Below are positions 35,892-44,226 of a stretch of 64,000 nt of DNA, one piece after another. This stretch comes from JBBQYD01 sp942493075 (GTDB taxonomy: Bacteria > Verrucomicrobiota > Verrucomicrobiia > Limisphaerales > UBA8199): positions 4,278,001 to 4,342,000 of the forward strand of contig OW818681.1 of assembly GCA_942493075.1 (NCBI GenBank). Reading direction: 5' to 3'. Under the pieces are notes generated by a model, which made no database searches, was not told the DNA's origin, and worked only from the letters and a program-made list of their open reading frames with translations. How positions within the stretch are numbered: the first letter of the stretch is position 1; the number at the start of each line of letters is the position of its first letter. The position numbers and the translations under genes were made by a program.

Positions 35892-37313
35892 ATGAGCGAC
35901 AACTCTCCAGCATACGATTTCGATGTGGCAGTGATCGGCGCCGGGAGCGGCGGCTTTGCTGCGGCACGCACGACCGCCGCCACAGGGCTTAGGACAGCTC
36001 TGATCGATGGAGCTGACGAATTGGGCGGTCTTTGCATCCTGCGAGGTTGCATGCCCACCAAGGCCCTGCTGTATGCGGCGGAAGTGTTGCACCTGGCCAA
36101 CCACGCCGACACCTGGGGCATTCGCGTGGAAGAAGCTCGCGCCAATTTCGCGCAGGTCCTCGCTCGAAAAAATGCGGTGATCAAGGATTTCGCGGATTAC
36201 AGAGTTCAGCAACTCAGGAACGGCAAGTTCGAACTGATCCAGGCGTTTGCCCGCTTCCAAGATCCGCACGCCCTGCAACTCAGCAACGGCAAGTCTCTCA
36301 CCGCCGGCAGTTTCGTGATCGCAACAGGCTCAAAGCTTGCCCCTTGTCCCCTGCCCCAACTTTCCTCACTCGATTGCCTGGATAGTGACCGTGCGCTGTC
36401 GCTTGAGCGCCTCCCCAAGAGCGTTACGGTCCTGGGGGGCGGAGCCGTCGCCCTCGAGTTTGCACAGTTCTTTGCCAGGATGGGTTCGAGGGTAACACTA
36501 ATTCAACGCAGCGCACATGTGCTCCACGGGGTTGATGCCGATGCGGGAGCGGCCGTAGAGAATGCGTTTCGGCGGGAAGGCATCACAGTTTATACCGGAA
36601 CGAAGATCGTTGATGCCCGTCGAGTTGGGGAAGATAAGGAGATCATTTTCGAACACGCCGGCCAGACGGTTCGTGTGCGAAGCGAAGAGGTGTTCTATGC
36701 ATTGGGCCGCGTGCCGAACCTGGACAGTCTGAACCTGGGCCAGGTGGGAGTGGATGTGCAGTACGGGCGCATCACGACCAACGCGCGGATGCAATCGTCT
36801 CAGCCTCATATCTACGCCGCAGGTGATTGCACGGGCTTGCACGAAATCGTGCACATCGCAATCCAGCAGGGCGAGACAGCCGCGCATAATATCATGAATC
36901 CAGGGAAAAGCCGGACCATGGATTACCGACTGCTCACAGAGGTGGTTTTTACCGACCCGCAGGTCGCGCAGGTAGGGCTGAATGAAAAGAGCGCTCATGT
37001 TCGCAACATTCCATACTTAACCGCCAGCTATCCTTTCAACGACCACGGAAAATCGATCATCATGGGGGTGCAGGAAGGGTTTGTGAAGCTGCTCGCTGAT
37101 CCGCAGACCGGGGAAATAATTGGCGGCGCCTGTGTCGGCCCCTCTGGGGGCGAACTCATTCATGAGATCGTTGCGGCCATGCACAAACGCATGACGGTGG
37201 CCGAGCTTGCAGCGATGCCCCATTACCATCCGACACTGGCCGAGATTTGGACCTATCCCGCCGAAGAATTGGCTGATCAGATCAAGGCCACTACGGACAT
37301 CCACCCAGGCTAA
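35892..37313 (+). CDS. Dihydrolipoamide dehydrogenase-like flavoprotein
   Basis: The start is ATG 35892 (MSDNSPAYDFDVAVIGAGSG, the FAD-binding GxGxxG); 38 extra upstream codons lack similarity. The 473-residue class I pyridine nucleotide-disulfide oxidoreductase has the redox-active pair in GGLCILRGCMPTKAL, a second dinucleotide fold VTVLGGGAVALEFAQFF, FAD contact IYAAGDCTG and the active-site HxHPTxxE in HYHPTLAEIW. Enzymes of this type reduce lipoamide, mercuric ion or low-molecular-weight disulfides with NAD(P)H. Lone location without pyruvate dehydrogenase genes leaves the substrate open. It is divergent from the GH43 gene and overlaps the convergent GT9 gene by 4 bp. Confidence 0.87.
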   Translation: MSDNSPAYDFDVAVIGAGSGGFAAARTTAATGLRTALIDGADELGGLCILRGCMPTKALLYAAEVLHLANHADTWGIRVEEARANFAQVLARKNAVIKDFADYRVQQLRNGKFELIQAFARFQDPHALQLSNGKSLTAGSFVIATGSKLAPCPLPQLSSLDCLDSDRALSLERLPKSVTVLGGGAVALEFAQFFARMGSRVTLIQRSAHVLHGVDADAGAAVENAFRREGITVYTGTKIVDARRVGEDKEIIFEHAGQTVRVRSEEVFYALGRVPNLDSLNLGQVGVDVQYGRITTNARMQSSQPHIYAAGDCTGLHEIVHIAIQQGETAAHNIMNPGKSRTMDYRLLTEVVFTDPQVAQVGLNEKSAHVRNIPYLTASYPFNDHGKSIIMGVQEGFVKLLADPQTGEIIGGACVGPSGGELIHEIVAAMHKRMTVAELAAMPHYHPTLAEIWTYPAEELADQIKATTDIHPG

Positions 37314-38380
37314 GCGGGAATGATGCGTTCGATCTGCTCCTGAACGGCAGGCACCGTCACTGACTCCATGCACCGAATCAACTCGGCATCGGTGCCTTGG
37401 ATGGCACGGCCATCATACCGATAGTAATCCAGGTTGCAGCCGTTCACGGCTGGGTTGCGCACCAGTATAAACGGGTTGCCGAATGGCTCGTTTGTCCGAT
37501 TGAACGTGGGTGCCTCGACGACCACCTGGCCGGGTGCTCCCACCGCCGCCGCCACATGCATGAGTGCGGTGTCCACGCTCAAGAACGAGGTGCACCGGCG
37601 AATGAGTGCTGCCGCTTGGTGCAGCGAACGTGTCTCTGCCCGCATCACCCGCCGCGGATCTCTTGGAGCCACGATGCCCTGGATCTCGGCTTCTTCTTCC
37701 GGCCCGCCGAAGAGTAAAATCGCCAGTTGCGGACGACTCACCAACAGCCGATCGATCAGCTCCACATATTGTCTGGCAGGCCACCGCTTCAACTTCAAAT
37801 TCTTGGTGCCTCCCGAACCGGTATGTATGCCTAGAACAGGACGCGAGAGCAGATCCTTCGCTTTCAGAAAAGACTGAGCAAACGCTTCATCCACCGGAGA
37901 TAAGAAGAGCTCAAGCTTGTGATTGGGTAGTAACTGTCGTCCGCCCAGCGTCGGCAGGATGTCCAGGTTCAGATCCACAGTATGCCGGGTATAGTCTTGC
38001 TCCAGAGTTCGGTTCACGAGGAAACGATCCAATGGCGTCCAGCATTCGTACCGGTGGCTGATCCTCAGTGGAGCGCCGATCACCCTGGCAATACCGCGGT
38101 AGTGAATCCGGCTTTGGGGGTGGCTGTTGATCGAAATATCGTACTGGTTGCCGCGGAGTTCGCGAAGAAAACTGAATGTCTCGCCCCGGCTGCACTTGAA
38201 AAAGTTCTTCTGATAGACCCTATTCACATACGGGTTATCCTGCAAAATATCTTTCGATCCGGCCCACAAGACAGCAGCATCAATTTGCGCATCCGGAAAA
38301 TTGGTGCGCAACTCATGGATCAACGGTGTGGCGAGAATGGTGTCCCCAATGCCCGCCATGGATATAACCAACAGCTTCAT
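37310..38380 (-). CDS. Glycosyltransferase family 9 (heptosyltransferase-like)
   Basis: The 356-residue protein starts MKLLVISMAGIGDTILATPL, the GT9 signature (family GxGDxL), and contains GIHTGSGGTKNLKLKRWP and the sugar-nucleotide region FLSVDTALMHVAAAVGAPGQ. GT9 enzymes add heptose or similar sugars to the lipopolysaccharide core on the cytoplasmic face of the inner membrane. The gene lies 83 bp downstream of nuoD on the same strand. The donor sugar cannot be inferred. Confidence 0.9.
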   Translation of the reverse strand: MKLLVISMAGIGDTILATPLIHELRTNFPDAQIDAAVLWAGSKDILQDNPYVNRVYQKNFFKCSRGETFSFLRELRGNQYDISINSHPQSRIHYRGIARVIGAPLRISHRYECWTPLDRFLVNRTLEQDYTRHTVDLNLDILPTLGGRQLLPNHKLELFLSPVDEAFAQSFLKAKDLLSRPVLGIHTGSGGTKNLKLKRWPARQYVELIDRLLVSRPQLAILLFGGPEEEAEIQGIVAPRDPRRVMRAETRSLHQAAALIRRCTSFLSVDTALMHVAAAVGAPGQVVVEAPTFNRTNEPFGNPFILVRNPAVNGCNLDYYRYDGRAIQGTDAELIRCMESVTVPAVQEQIERIIPA

Positions 38381-38463
38381 TCAAGGTGGTCGGCGCCCGT
38401 CTTGGGGGCCGCAGCGGCTCTTGTATGGTCGGAATCCGCCACAGTCACAACTAAAAAGTGATT

Positions 38464-39624
38464 TCAGCGGTCCACCTCACCAAGCACGATGTCCACGCTG
38501 CCGAGTATAATCACGACATCAGCAACATGGTGACCCAGGCACATATCCTCTAGAATCGTAAGGTTCACAAAACTCGGCGCCCGGACCCGATACCTATAGG
38601 GATTCGGTGATCCGTCACTGATGACAAAGAAACCCAGCTCCCCCTTGGGAGATTCAATCCGGCCGTAGGCCTCCCCTGGTTTGGGCCGGAATCCGCGAAG
38701 CTTGGACTTAGGATCAAGGATCGGCCCCGGAGGGATTTCCGCCAGCGCCTGCCGCAAAATATTCAGCGACTCCCGCATCTCAAGAACCCGGACCATATAC
38801 CGGTCATAAACATCGCCGTGATCGCCCATTGGCACCCGGAAAGGAAACCGGTCATAGATCCCGTACCGATCCACTTTCCGAATGTCGTAATTCACCCCGC
38901 TGGCCCGCAGCATCGGACCAGTCACTCCTGCGTTAACCGCCAATTCTGATTTTAATATGCCCACGCCTTGCGTCCGAGACATCAGAATCTCGTTTCCAGT
39001 CAGCAACGCCTCCAACTCATCCAGAAAGCGAGGGTAATCAGCGACAATCTTTTGCGCCTGCTCGCGCCATCCGGGAGGTAAATCACAGCGGCACCCACCA
39101 AAACGCATGTAATTGCACATCATCCGGGCTCCGGTAAGGCTCTCAAACAAATCCAGTATCTTCTCGCGTTCCCGGAAGGCGTACATCAGCGGCGTGCCCG
39201 AGGCACCCATATCCTGAAGCAGAAAACCGGCAAGGCACGTGTGATTCTGCAGACGGGTCAGCTCAGCAAGGATCACGCGAATGTACTCGGCCCGCTCGGG
39301 CACTGTTAGACCGGCGAGCTTTTCAACGGTAAGTGCGTAAGCCCAGTTGTTGGTAAGGGAACAGAAATAATCCAGCCGATCTGTGTAAGGCATGGATGCC
39401 AGGTATGTCGTTCCTTCCCCGATCTTCTCGTGGTTGCGGTGAAGATAACCGAAAACAGGTTTGAGCCTGCGCACGCGTTCCCCTTCCAGAACCACATCCA
39501 TGCGGAACACGCCGTGTGTCGATGGATGCTGGGGGCCCATCGAAATCTCCAGCAAATTGTCCTGAAGCGACACCGTTGTGAGGCTTGCTTGCGGGGCGTC
39601 AGTATGGAGAAGCAACTTGTTCAT
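38464..39624 (-). CDS. nuoD: NADH-quinone oxidoreductase subunit D
   Basis: This 386-residue peripheral-arm subunit of complex I contains ISMGPQHPSTHGVFRMDVVL, FGYLHRNHEKIGEG, MPYTDRLDYFCSLTNNWAYA, NHTCLAGFLLQDMGASGTPL, RFGGCRCDLPPGW and the near-C-terminal VNLTILEDMCLGHHVADVVI. It forms part of the quinone site with NuoB. The N-terminus is short and starts 4 bp inside nuoC. It ends with GSVDIVLGEVDR, as usual. It is the last gene of the nuoABCD unit; no nuoE-N genes are in this window. Confidence 0.97.
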   Translation of the reverse strand: MNKLLLHTDAPQASLTTVSLQDNLLEISMGPQHPSTHGVFRMDVVLEGERVRRLKPVFGYLHRNHEKIGEGTTYLASMPYTDRLDYFCSLTNNWAYALTVEKLAGLTVPERAEYIRVILAELTRLQNHTCLAGFLLQDMGASGTPLMYAFREREKILDLFESLTGARMMCNYMRFGGCRCDLPPGWREQAQKIVADYPRFLDELEALLTGNEILMSRTQGVGILKSELAVNAGVTGPMLRASGVNYDIRKVDRYGIYDRFPFRVPMGDHGDVYDRYMVRVLEMRESLNILRQALAEIPPGPILDPKSKLRGFRPKPGEAYGRIESPKGELGFFVISDGSPNPYRYRVRAPSFVNLTILEDMCLGHHVADVVIILGSVDIVLGEVDR

Positions 39625-40244
39625 TTCCCATGATGTTCGCGTGCCCGCTCCAGGACCTCGTCATGTGCCGTGGGTTCGTACTCAAAGTCGTCTGGTTCAC
39701 GATAGTCCTTACGCATCGGATGATCCTGAAAGCCGTCCCACATCAAAATGCGGCGTAAATCGGGGTGGCCCTCGAAGTGAACGCCGTACAGATCGTAAAT
39801 CTCGCGCTCCTGAAATTCAGCCGACCTCCACACAGGGGTGAGGGAAGGGAGACCGGCTCCTGGCCGGCGATCTATTGTGCGGAGTCGCAAGATCAAGGGA
39901 CCGTGTCCAAAATGCATCGAATAAAGATGATAAATGACTTCGAGATATCCAGGGGTTTTAGACTCACGAGTTTCTTCGATTTCCCTTTCCTGACCATCAA
40001 TGACTCGGGTGCTGCGAACCTTCTCTTGCACCACGCGGTCAAGCCAGTCCACTCCCGTGACGTTAGAAGCATAATCAAGTCGCAGAGCCGGGTCGTCACG
40101 CAGGAACCGGGCGATCCCGAGGGCCGCCTCCGCGTTGATCAGGAGGGAGCGCTGGCCAGCGGAACTGTCATTGGGAATCAGTTCAATGCTGGCGCACGAC
40201 ACCGCCTGTTCCACGCGTGCTTTGATCTGCTCCAGTGATTCCAT
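39621..40244 (-). CDS. nuoC: NADH-quinone oxidoreductase subunit C
   Basis: The 207-residue subunit has the conserved 30-kDa block: VWRSAEFQEREIYDLYGVHF, then GHPDLRRILMWDGFQDHPMR and KDYREPDDF. It lacks a fused NuoD domain, so C and D are separate proteins here. It ends four bases after the start of nuoD (overlap 39621-39624), indicating coupled translation, and follows nuoB after 68 bp. It sits in the hydrophilic arm of complex I, near the quinone site. Confidence 0.95.
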   Translation of the reverse strand: MESLEQIKARVEQAVSCASIELIPNDSSAGQRSLLINAEAALGIARFLRDDPALRLDYASNVTGVDWLDRVVQEKVRSTRVIDGQEREIEETRESKTPGYLEVIYHLYSMHFGHGPLILRLRTIDRRPGAGLPSLTPVWRSAEFQEREIYDLYGVHFEGHPDLRRILMWDGFQDHPMRKDYREPDDFEYEPTAHDEVLERAREHHGK

Positions 40245-40312
40245 GTCCTCAGCTTAAGAGCGAGATAAGAAAAAACAAATTCGAACTGGATGGAATAGAC
40301 TAGCCTCCACAC

Positions 40313-40924
40313 CTATGCACGTTGCAGCTCGGGTGGCCGCCAGACATCCCTGTTGCTCGCGGGGACAAGGTCATGTTCTCCGCATACCGGCACTGGGAAT
40401 TCCGATGGCATGTCGGCCCTGAGGTGACGCGGGCGGTCCGGGCCGGTCAAAGCCTGCTCATCAATCCGGCGCTGCAATGTCATAAAAGCGTGCAGCAAAG
40501 CTTCTGGCCTCGGGGGACAGCCCGGTATATGCACGTCCACAGGAATGAACCGATCTATGCCCTTGAGCACGTTATAGCCTTGCTTGAAAGGTCCGCCCGA
40601 GATGGCGCACGCGCCCATCGCGATCACGTATTTCGGTTCCGCCATTTGGTTGTAAAGGCGGACAACTTGCGGAGCCATCTTCTTAGTCACCGTGCCTGCT
40701 ACGATCATCAGGTCTGCCTGGCGCGGCGAGGGCCGGAACACTTCGGCCCCGAATCGGGCCAGATCCCATCGAGCCATAGACGCTGCGATCATTTCAATCG
40801 CACAGCAGGCGAGCCCGAAGCCCAGCGGCCAAACGGAGTTCTTTCTTCCCCAATTGTAGAGGTCTTCGAGGGTGGTAACAAAAATGCCCTGCCGGCTCAA
40901 CTCGTTGCGCAAGCGCTCGTCCAT
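40313..40924 (-). CDS. nuoB: NADH-quinone oxidoreductase subunit B
   Basis: The 203-residue subunit carries the terminal 4Fe-4S cluster N2. All four ligand cysteines are visible: the tandem pair in GFGLACCAIEMIAA, one in VIAMGACAISGGPF and one in VHIPGCPPRPEALL. The N-terminus (LRNELSRQGIFVTTLEDLYN) and a C-terminal extension of about 35 residues are less conserved. It hands electrons to quinone in complex I. Spacing is 25 bp after nuoA and 68 bp before nuoC. Confidence 0.97.
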   Translation of the reverse strand: MDERLRNELSRQGIFVTTLEDLYNWGRKNSVWPLGFGLACCAIEMIAASMARWDLARFGAEVFRPSPRQADLMIVAGTVTKKMAPQVVRLYNQMAEPKYVIAMGACAISGGPFKQGYNVLKGIDRFIPVDVHIPGCPPRPEALLHAFMTLQRRIDEQALTGPDRPRHLRADMPSEFPVPVCGEHDLVPASNRDVWRPPELQRA

Positions 40925-40949
40925 GGCCTTAACTTACCTGCAACTGGGT

Positions 40950-41330
40950 TTATTTCCAGGTGAGCGCACCTTTTTGCCATGCCCACGCCAACCCCTCGAC
41001 CAGAAGAAGCACGAAAACAAGCATGCCGATGACCGGACCAGCCGACAATCCTGCGAAGGATACCGCAAAGGGAACGAGAAATAAGACCTCCACGTCGAAG
41101 ATGAGAAAAATGAGAGCGTATATGTAATATTCGGACCCGAACTGGACCCACGCATCCCCCTTGGATTCCAGACCGCATTCGTAGATATCGGCCTTGGTTT
41201 TGCCAGGCTTAGCAGGAGAAAACTTCCAAGCCCAGAGCCGTGCGAGGACCAAAGGGGTCAACGCGAAAATCGCACTAGCGGCGATCAAAAGCGCCAGGAA
41301 CAAGTAAGGCTGATCCGGGGCGGGGTTCAC
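40950..41330 (-). CDS. nuoA: NADH-quinone oxidoreductase subunit A
   Basis: This 126-residue membrane subunit has three helices, at about 9-31, 66-88 and 95-117. Between the first two is the conserved loop with Y-E-C-G in KADIYECGLES and FGSEYYIYALIFLIFDVEVL. NuoA borders the quinone tunnel. It overlaps the preceding small gene by 4 bp (41327-41330), so both are probably made from one transcript. Confidence 0.96.
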   Translation of the reverse strand: MNPAPDQPYLFLALLIAASAIFALTPLVLARLWAWKFSPAKPGKTKADIYECGLESKGDAWVQFGSEYYIYALIFLIFDVEVLFLVPFAVSFAGLSAGPVIGMLVFVLLLVEGLAWAWQKGALTWK

Positions 41331-41602
41331 GATTGTGAGACGTCGGGACGGCGTAATCCAACTGAATGGGCGATGTCCTCAAACTCCTCATGGCTTACCT
41401 CTTCAAGTTGTTTGCCTTTCGAGGCAAGCTTCTCGTTGATCTTGATCACCTTCTCCGTCATGACTTCATGGGTTTCTTCCGACCCGCCCACGAGCACGAA
41501 GTTGGGACCCTTGGTAAGGCGTTTATGCCCATCCGAGTCAAGCCCGAACCCGAGCATGACTGCTTTTGCTTTTGCTCTCTTTTTCTTCCCGCCATTCGGC
41601 AT
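41327..41602 (-). CDS. Small conserved-looking protein ahead of nuoA, function unknown
   Basis: The 91-residue soluble protein begins with a basic stretch (MPNGGKKKRAKAKAV), then GFGLDSDGHKRLTKGPNFVL and VGGSEETHEVMTEKVIKINE, and ends in an acidic helical part (EEVSHEEFEDIAHSVG). A 4-bp overlap with nuoA makes it a real translated gene and part of the nuo transcript. No family was recognised. The mix of basic start and acidic helix might fit an assembly or nucleic-acid-binding role, but this is a guess. Confidence 0.72.
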   Translation of the reverse strand: MPNGGKKKRAKAKAVMLGFGLDSDGHKRLTKGPNFVLVGGSEETHEVMTEKVIKINEKLASKGKQLEEVSHEEFEDIAHSVGLRRPDVSQS

Positions 41603-41686
41603 GGCTTCACGCTAAAGGCATTACAGCGAACCGTCAACGCGCGAGTCGGCTAAGTCAATAGCTCATGGTTTATGAATTTATAGGGC

Positions 41687-41715
41687 TTGACCTGGTAAAT
41701 GCTGTTCATTACATT
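41687..41715 (+). promoter_or_regulatory. Promoter of the ilvB leader
   Basis: TTGACC (41687-41692) and TACATT (41710-41715) are 17 bp apart, close to the sigma-70 consensus. A start of transcription about 7 nt after the -10 would fall at 41721-41723, directly at the leader ATG (41724). Confidence 0.65.
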
Positions 41716-41723
41716 TCCGCCTG

Positions 41724-41801
41724 ATGTTAGAAACAAATCGACAAGTAGTGCTGCTGGTAGTCGTCGTAGCCGACGAAGCCGACGGTATTTGTCGATCTTG
41801 A
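41724..41801 (+). CDS. ilvB leader peptide rich in Val and Leu codons
   Basis: A 25-codon frame from ATG 41724 to TGA 41801 encodes MLETNRQVVLLVVVVADEAD followed by GICRS. Codons 8-15 are an unbroken run of six Val and two Leu, with a further Ile near the end. This is what is expected of a control peptide that senses charged tRNAs of the branched-chain amino acids, as in enterobacterial ilvB/ilvG leaders. It is followed by alternative RNA pairings and an intrinsic terminator ahead of ilvB. No Shine-Dalgarno sequence precedes it; the promoter position suggests a nearly leaderless message. Confidence 0.72.
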   Translation: MLETNRQVVLLVVVVADEADGICRS

Positions 41802-41850
41802 ATAGAATTTCGACAAAAACCCACGGCTGGAAACGGTCGTGGGTTTTTTT
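41736..41850 (+). promoter_or_regulatory. Transcription attenuator of ilvB
   Basis: Three mutually exclusive pairings can be drawn. Segment 1 ATCGACAA (41737-41744, inside the leader ORF just before the Val/Leu run) pairs with segment 2 TTGTCGAT (41789-41796). Segment 2 (TTTGTCGA, 41788-41795) pairs instead with segment 3 TCGACAAA (41810-41817). The terminator stem AAACCCACG (41817-41825) pairs with CGTGGGTTT (41838-41846), followed by a run of T to 41850. A ribosome stalled at the Val/Leu codons would mask segment 1 and favour 2:3, which abuts and slightly overlaps the terminator stem. Full exclusion of the terminator is not certain from sequence. Confidence 0.68.
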
Positions 41851-41886
41851 ATGCCCGCGGCACCAGTCAAAATCGCAGAACAGAAT

Positions 41887-43746
41887 ATGATGAAGACAAC
41901 AAAGAAAGCTAAAGCTTCCAGAAAAAGTGAGTTGGGACCGGCTATGTCCGGCAGCGAACTGTTAGTGGCCTGCCTGGAGCGCGAAGGTGTCGATACCATT
42001 TTTGCCTATCCCGGGGGCGCGAGCATCGAGATTCACCAGGCGCTCACACGCTCCAAGATCCGCACAGTGCTGCCGCGGCATGAGCAGGGTGGTGCGTTCG
42101 CAGCGGAAGGTTACGCGCGCGCCACGGGTCGCGCAGGCGTCTGCATGGCCACCAGTGGCCCGGGTGCCACCAACCTTGTCACCGGCATCGCCGACGCCTA
42201 CATGGACTCCATTCCCATGGTGGCCATTACTGGCCAGGTGGTCCAGGCCATGATCGGCAAAGGCGGCTTTCAAGAAACCGATATCTACGGCGTGACGCTG
42301 CCGGTCGTGAAGCACAGCTATCTCATCACAGATATCAACGACATCCCCCGCATCATCAAGGAAGCCTTTCATGTCGCGCAAACGGGGCGCCCGGGTCCGG
42401 TGCTCGTGGATATTCCGAAGAACGTCCAGCAGGCCCGCACCCAGCCGGTCTTCCCGAAGGAAGTCCACATGCGCGGCTACAACCCGGAAAAGCACGCCAG
42501 CGATGTGGCTTTGAACGAGATCATCGGATTGATCGAAAAGTCGGAGCGACCGGTCCTTTACGTCGGGGGCGGCATCATCAGCAGCAATGCCTCGGAGGAG
42601 TTGCGCAAGTTTGTCGAACTGACACAGATCCCGGTTACCACCACTTTGATGGGTTGCGGGGCTTTCCCTGAGACGCATCCGCTTTCATTGCGCTGGCTCG
42701 GCATGCATGGCGCCGCATTCGCCAACTGGGCGGTTAACGGCGAATACGAACCGCGCAAGAGCGCCGCCGAACCGATGAAGCTGATGGCTCCGGGAGCCGA
42801 CCTCCTGCTCGCGTTCGGCGTTCGGTTTGATGACCGTGTGACCGGCAAGGTTGACCAGTTCTGCAAGCACGGCACTATCGTCCATATCGACATCGATGCG
42901 TCCGAGATCAACAAGAACAAGCCGGCCCATCTGCCGATCATCAGCGACATCAAATTTGCTTTGGGCCGGCTCCTGGCCATGATCAAGGAACGCCCGATCG
43001 AAAAGAAATTTACCGGGTGGCATAAACAGATCGAATCCTGGAAAGCCAAAGCGCCCTTCGGCTACTTGGTGACTGAGGAAGTGATGAAGTCGCAGCATAT
43101 GCGCGATCATCTCAAAGGTCATGAGGACGAGGTCATCCTGCCGCAAATGGCGATTGAGACTTTGTATGAAATGACCAATGGCAAAGCGATTATTACAACC
43201 GGCGTGGGCCAGCACCAGATGTGGTCCGCCCAGTTCTACAAGTTTTCGCGCCCGCGGCAGCTTCTGACCAGTTGCGGGCTGGGATCCATGGGTTACGGCT
43301 ATCCAGCAGCGCTGGGCGCCAAAGTGGCATTCCCGAAGGAACAGGTTGTCGATATCGATGGTGACGGTTCCTTCCTGATGAACGTGCAGGAGCTGGCCAC
43401 CGCGCACATTGAGAAGATCGCCGCCAAAGCAATCATCCTGAACAATCAGCATCTCGGCATGGTGATGCAGTGGGAAGACCGGTTTTACGCGGGCAATCGT
43501 GGCAACACTTACTTGGGAGATCCCGCCAATCGCAAGCAGATCTATCCGGACTACGTGGCGGTGTGCACCAGCTTTGGCGTTCCGTGTGAACGGGTGATGT
43601 TCAGACGCGACCTTCGTGCTGCGATAAAACGCATGCTCGAGTCTGAGGAACCCTACGTGTTGGACATCATTGTCCCCTACACCGAGCACGTGCTCCCCTT
43701 CATCCCTGCCAACGGAACGGTGGCAGATATGATCTGGAAGCCTTGA
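41887..43746 (+). CDS. ilvB: Acetolactate synthase, catalytic subunit
   Basis: From ATG 41887 (MMKTTKKAKASRKSEL) the protein has 619 residues. The thiamine-diphosphate enzyme makes acetolactate or acetohydroxybutyrate for valine, leucine and isoleucine. Motifs: catalytic-Glu region RHEQGGAFAAEGYARATGR, GVCMATSGPGATNLVTGIAD, FAD-binding GRPGPVLVDIPKNVQ, and the Mg/ThDP motif GDGSFLMNVQELAT with NNQHLGMV. An upstream in-frame start lies inside the terminator stem and is unlikely; ATG 41851 directly after the T-run is an alternative. No regulatory subunit gene (ilvN) follows; a strong terminator comes 16 bp after the stop. Confidence 0.95.
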   Translation: MMKTTKKAKASRKSELGPAMSGSELLVACLEREGVDTIFAYPGGASIEIHQALTRSKIRTVLPRHEQGGAFAAEGYARATGRAGVCMATSGPGATNLVTGIADAYMDSIPMVAITGQVVQAMIGKGGFQETDIYGVTLPVVKHSYLITDINDIPRIIKEAFHVAQTGRPGPVLVDIPKNVQQARTQPVFPKEVHMRGYNPEKHASDVALNEIIGLIEKSERPVLYVGGGIISSNASEELRKFVELTQIPVTTTLMGCGAFPETHPLSLRWLGMHGAAFANWAVNGEYEPRKSAAEPMKLMAPGADLLLAFGVRFDDRVTGKVDQFCKHGTIVHIDIDASEINKNKPAHLPIISDIKFALGRLLAMIKERPIEKKFTGWHKQIESWKAKAPFGYLVTEEVMKSQHMRDHLKGHEDEVILPQMAIETLYEMTNGKAIITTGVGQHQMWSAQFYKFSRPRQLLTSCGLGSMGYGYPAALGAKVAFPKEQVVDIDGDGSFLMNVQELATAHIEKIAAKAIILNNQHLGMVMQWEDRFYAGNRGNTYLGDPANRKQIYPDYVAVCTSFGVPCERVMFRRDLRAAIKRMLESEEPYVLDIIVPYTEHVLPFIPANGTVADMIWKP

Positions 43747-43762
43747 TTACCCTCTCCTTTAT

Positions 43763-43797
43763 GAGCGCGGGACATTTTCCGTCCCGCGCTCTTTTTT
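43763..43797 (+). terminator. Intrinsic terminator of ilvB
   Basis: An 11-bp perfect stem GAGCGCGGGAC / GTCCCGCGCTC with loop attttcc is followed by six T. It also stands at the 3' side of the convergent HU gene. Confidence 0.93.
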
Positions 43798-43814
43798 CGA
43801 AAACTCGAAACTGA

Positions 43815-44102
43815 TTACTTGGTGCCGAGGATTGCGTCCTTGGCAGCTTTGGCGACGCGGAATTTCACCACGCGCTTGGCAGCGATCTTGATGGTCTCGC
43901 CGGTGGCCGGGTTGCGGCCCATACGCGCTTTGCGGTTCACCAGGACCAGCTTGCCGAGTCCGGGCAGGGTGAAAGTGTTTTTGGCATTCTTGTAAGCCAG
44001 CTCAACGAGGGTCTGGAGACTCTCGGTGGCCTGCTTCTTCGTGATGCCGACTTCTTCCGCGATCGCCGCGGCGATTTGTGATTTGGTCAGTGCTTTAGCC
44101 AT
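43815..44102 (-). CDS. HU-family DNA-binding protein
   Basis: From ATG 44102 the protein is 95 residues: MAKALTKSQIAAAIAEEVGI, helices, then the beta-arm region GLGKLVLVNRKARMGRNPAT with RNPATGE at the tip and a C-terminal AAKRVVKFRVAKAAKD. This is a standard HU/IHF nucleoid protein that bends DNA. An upstream ATG at 44132 adds ten residues without similarity. Whether it is HU or an IHF subunit cannot be decided. It is transcribed towards ilvB. Confidence 0.95.
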   Translation of the reverse strand: MAKALTKSQIAAAIAEEVGITKKQATESLQTLVELAYKNAKNTFTLPGLGKLVLVNRKARMGRNPATGETIKIAAKRVVKFRVAKAAKDAILGTK

Positions 44103-44226
44103 AGGTTGGGCATTGAATAACGGCGAAAGCACAGGCTATCAAGAGAAAATCACATTAATCTCGCAGTTTTTTTCATTGCTTTTCGCGGGTTTTCGTCCGC
44201 GCAGCACAGCTCCCGGCCTCCGCATC

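Noticed and set aside
41699..41890. 63-codon plus-strand frame through the ilvB leader
   Set aside because: It reads through the terminator stem into the ilvB start region and encodes an Arg/Ser-rich peptide; the short frame at 41724 with the Val/Leu run explains the leader better.
42685..43689. A 334-codon minus-strand frame opposite ilvB
   Set aside because: The plus strand encodes a complete acetolactate synthase; the antisense protein has no domain, signal or membrane pattern.
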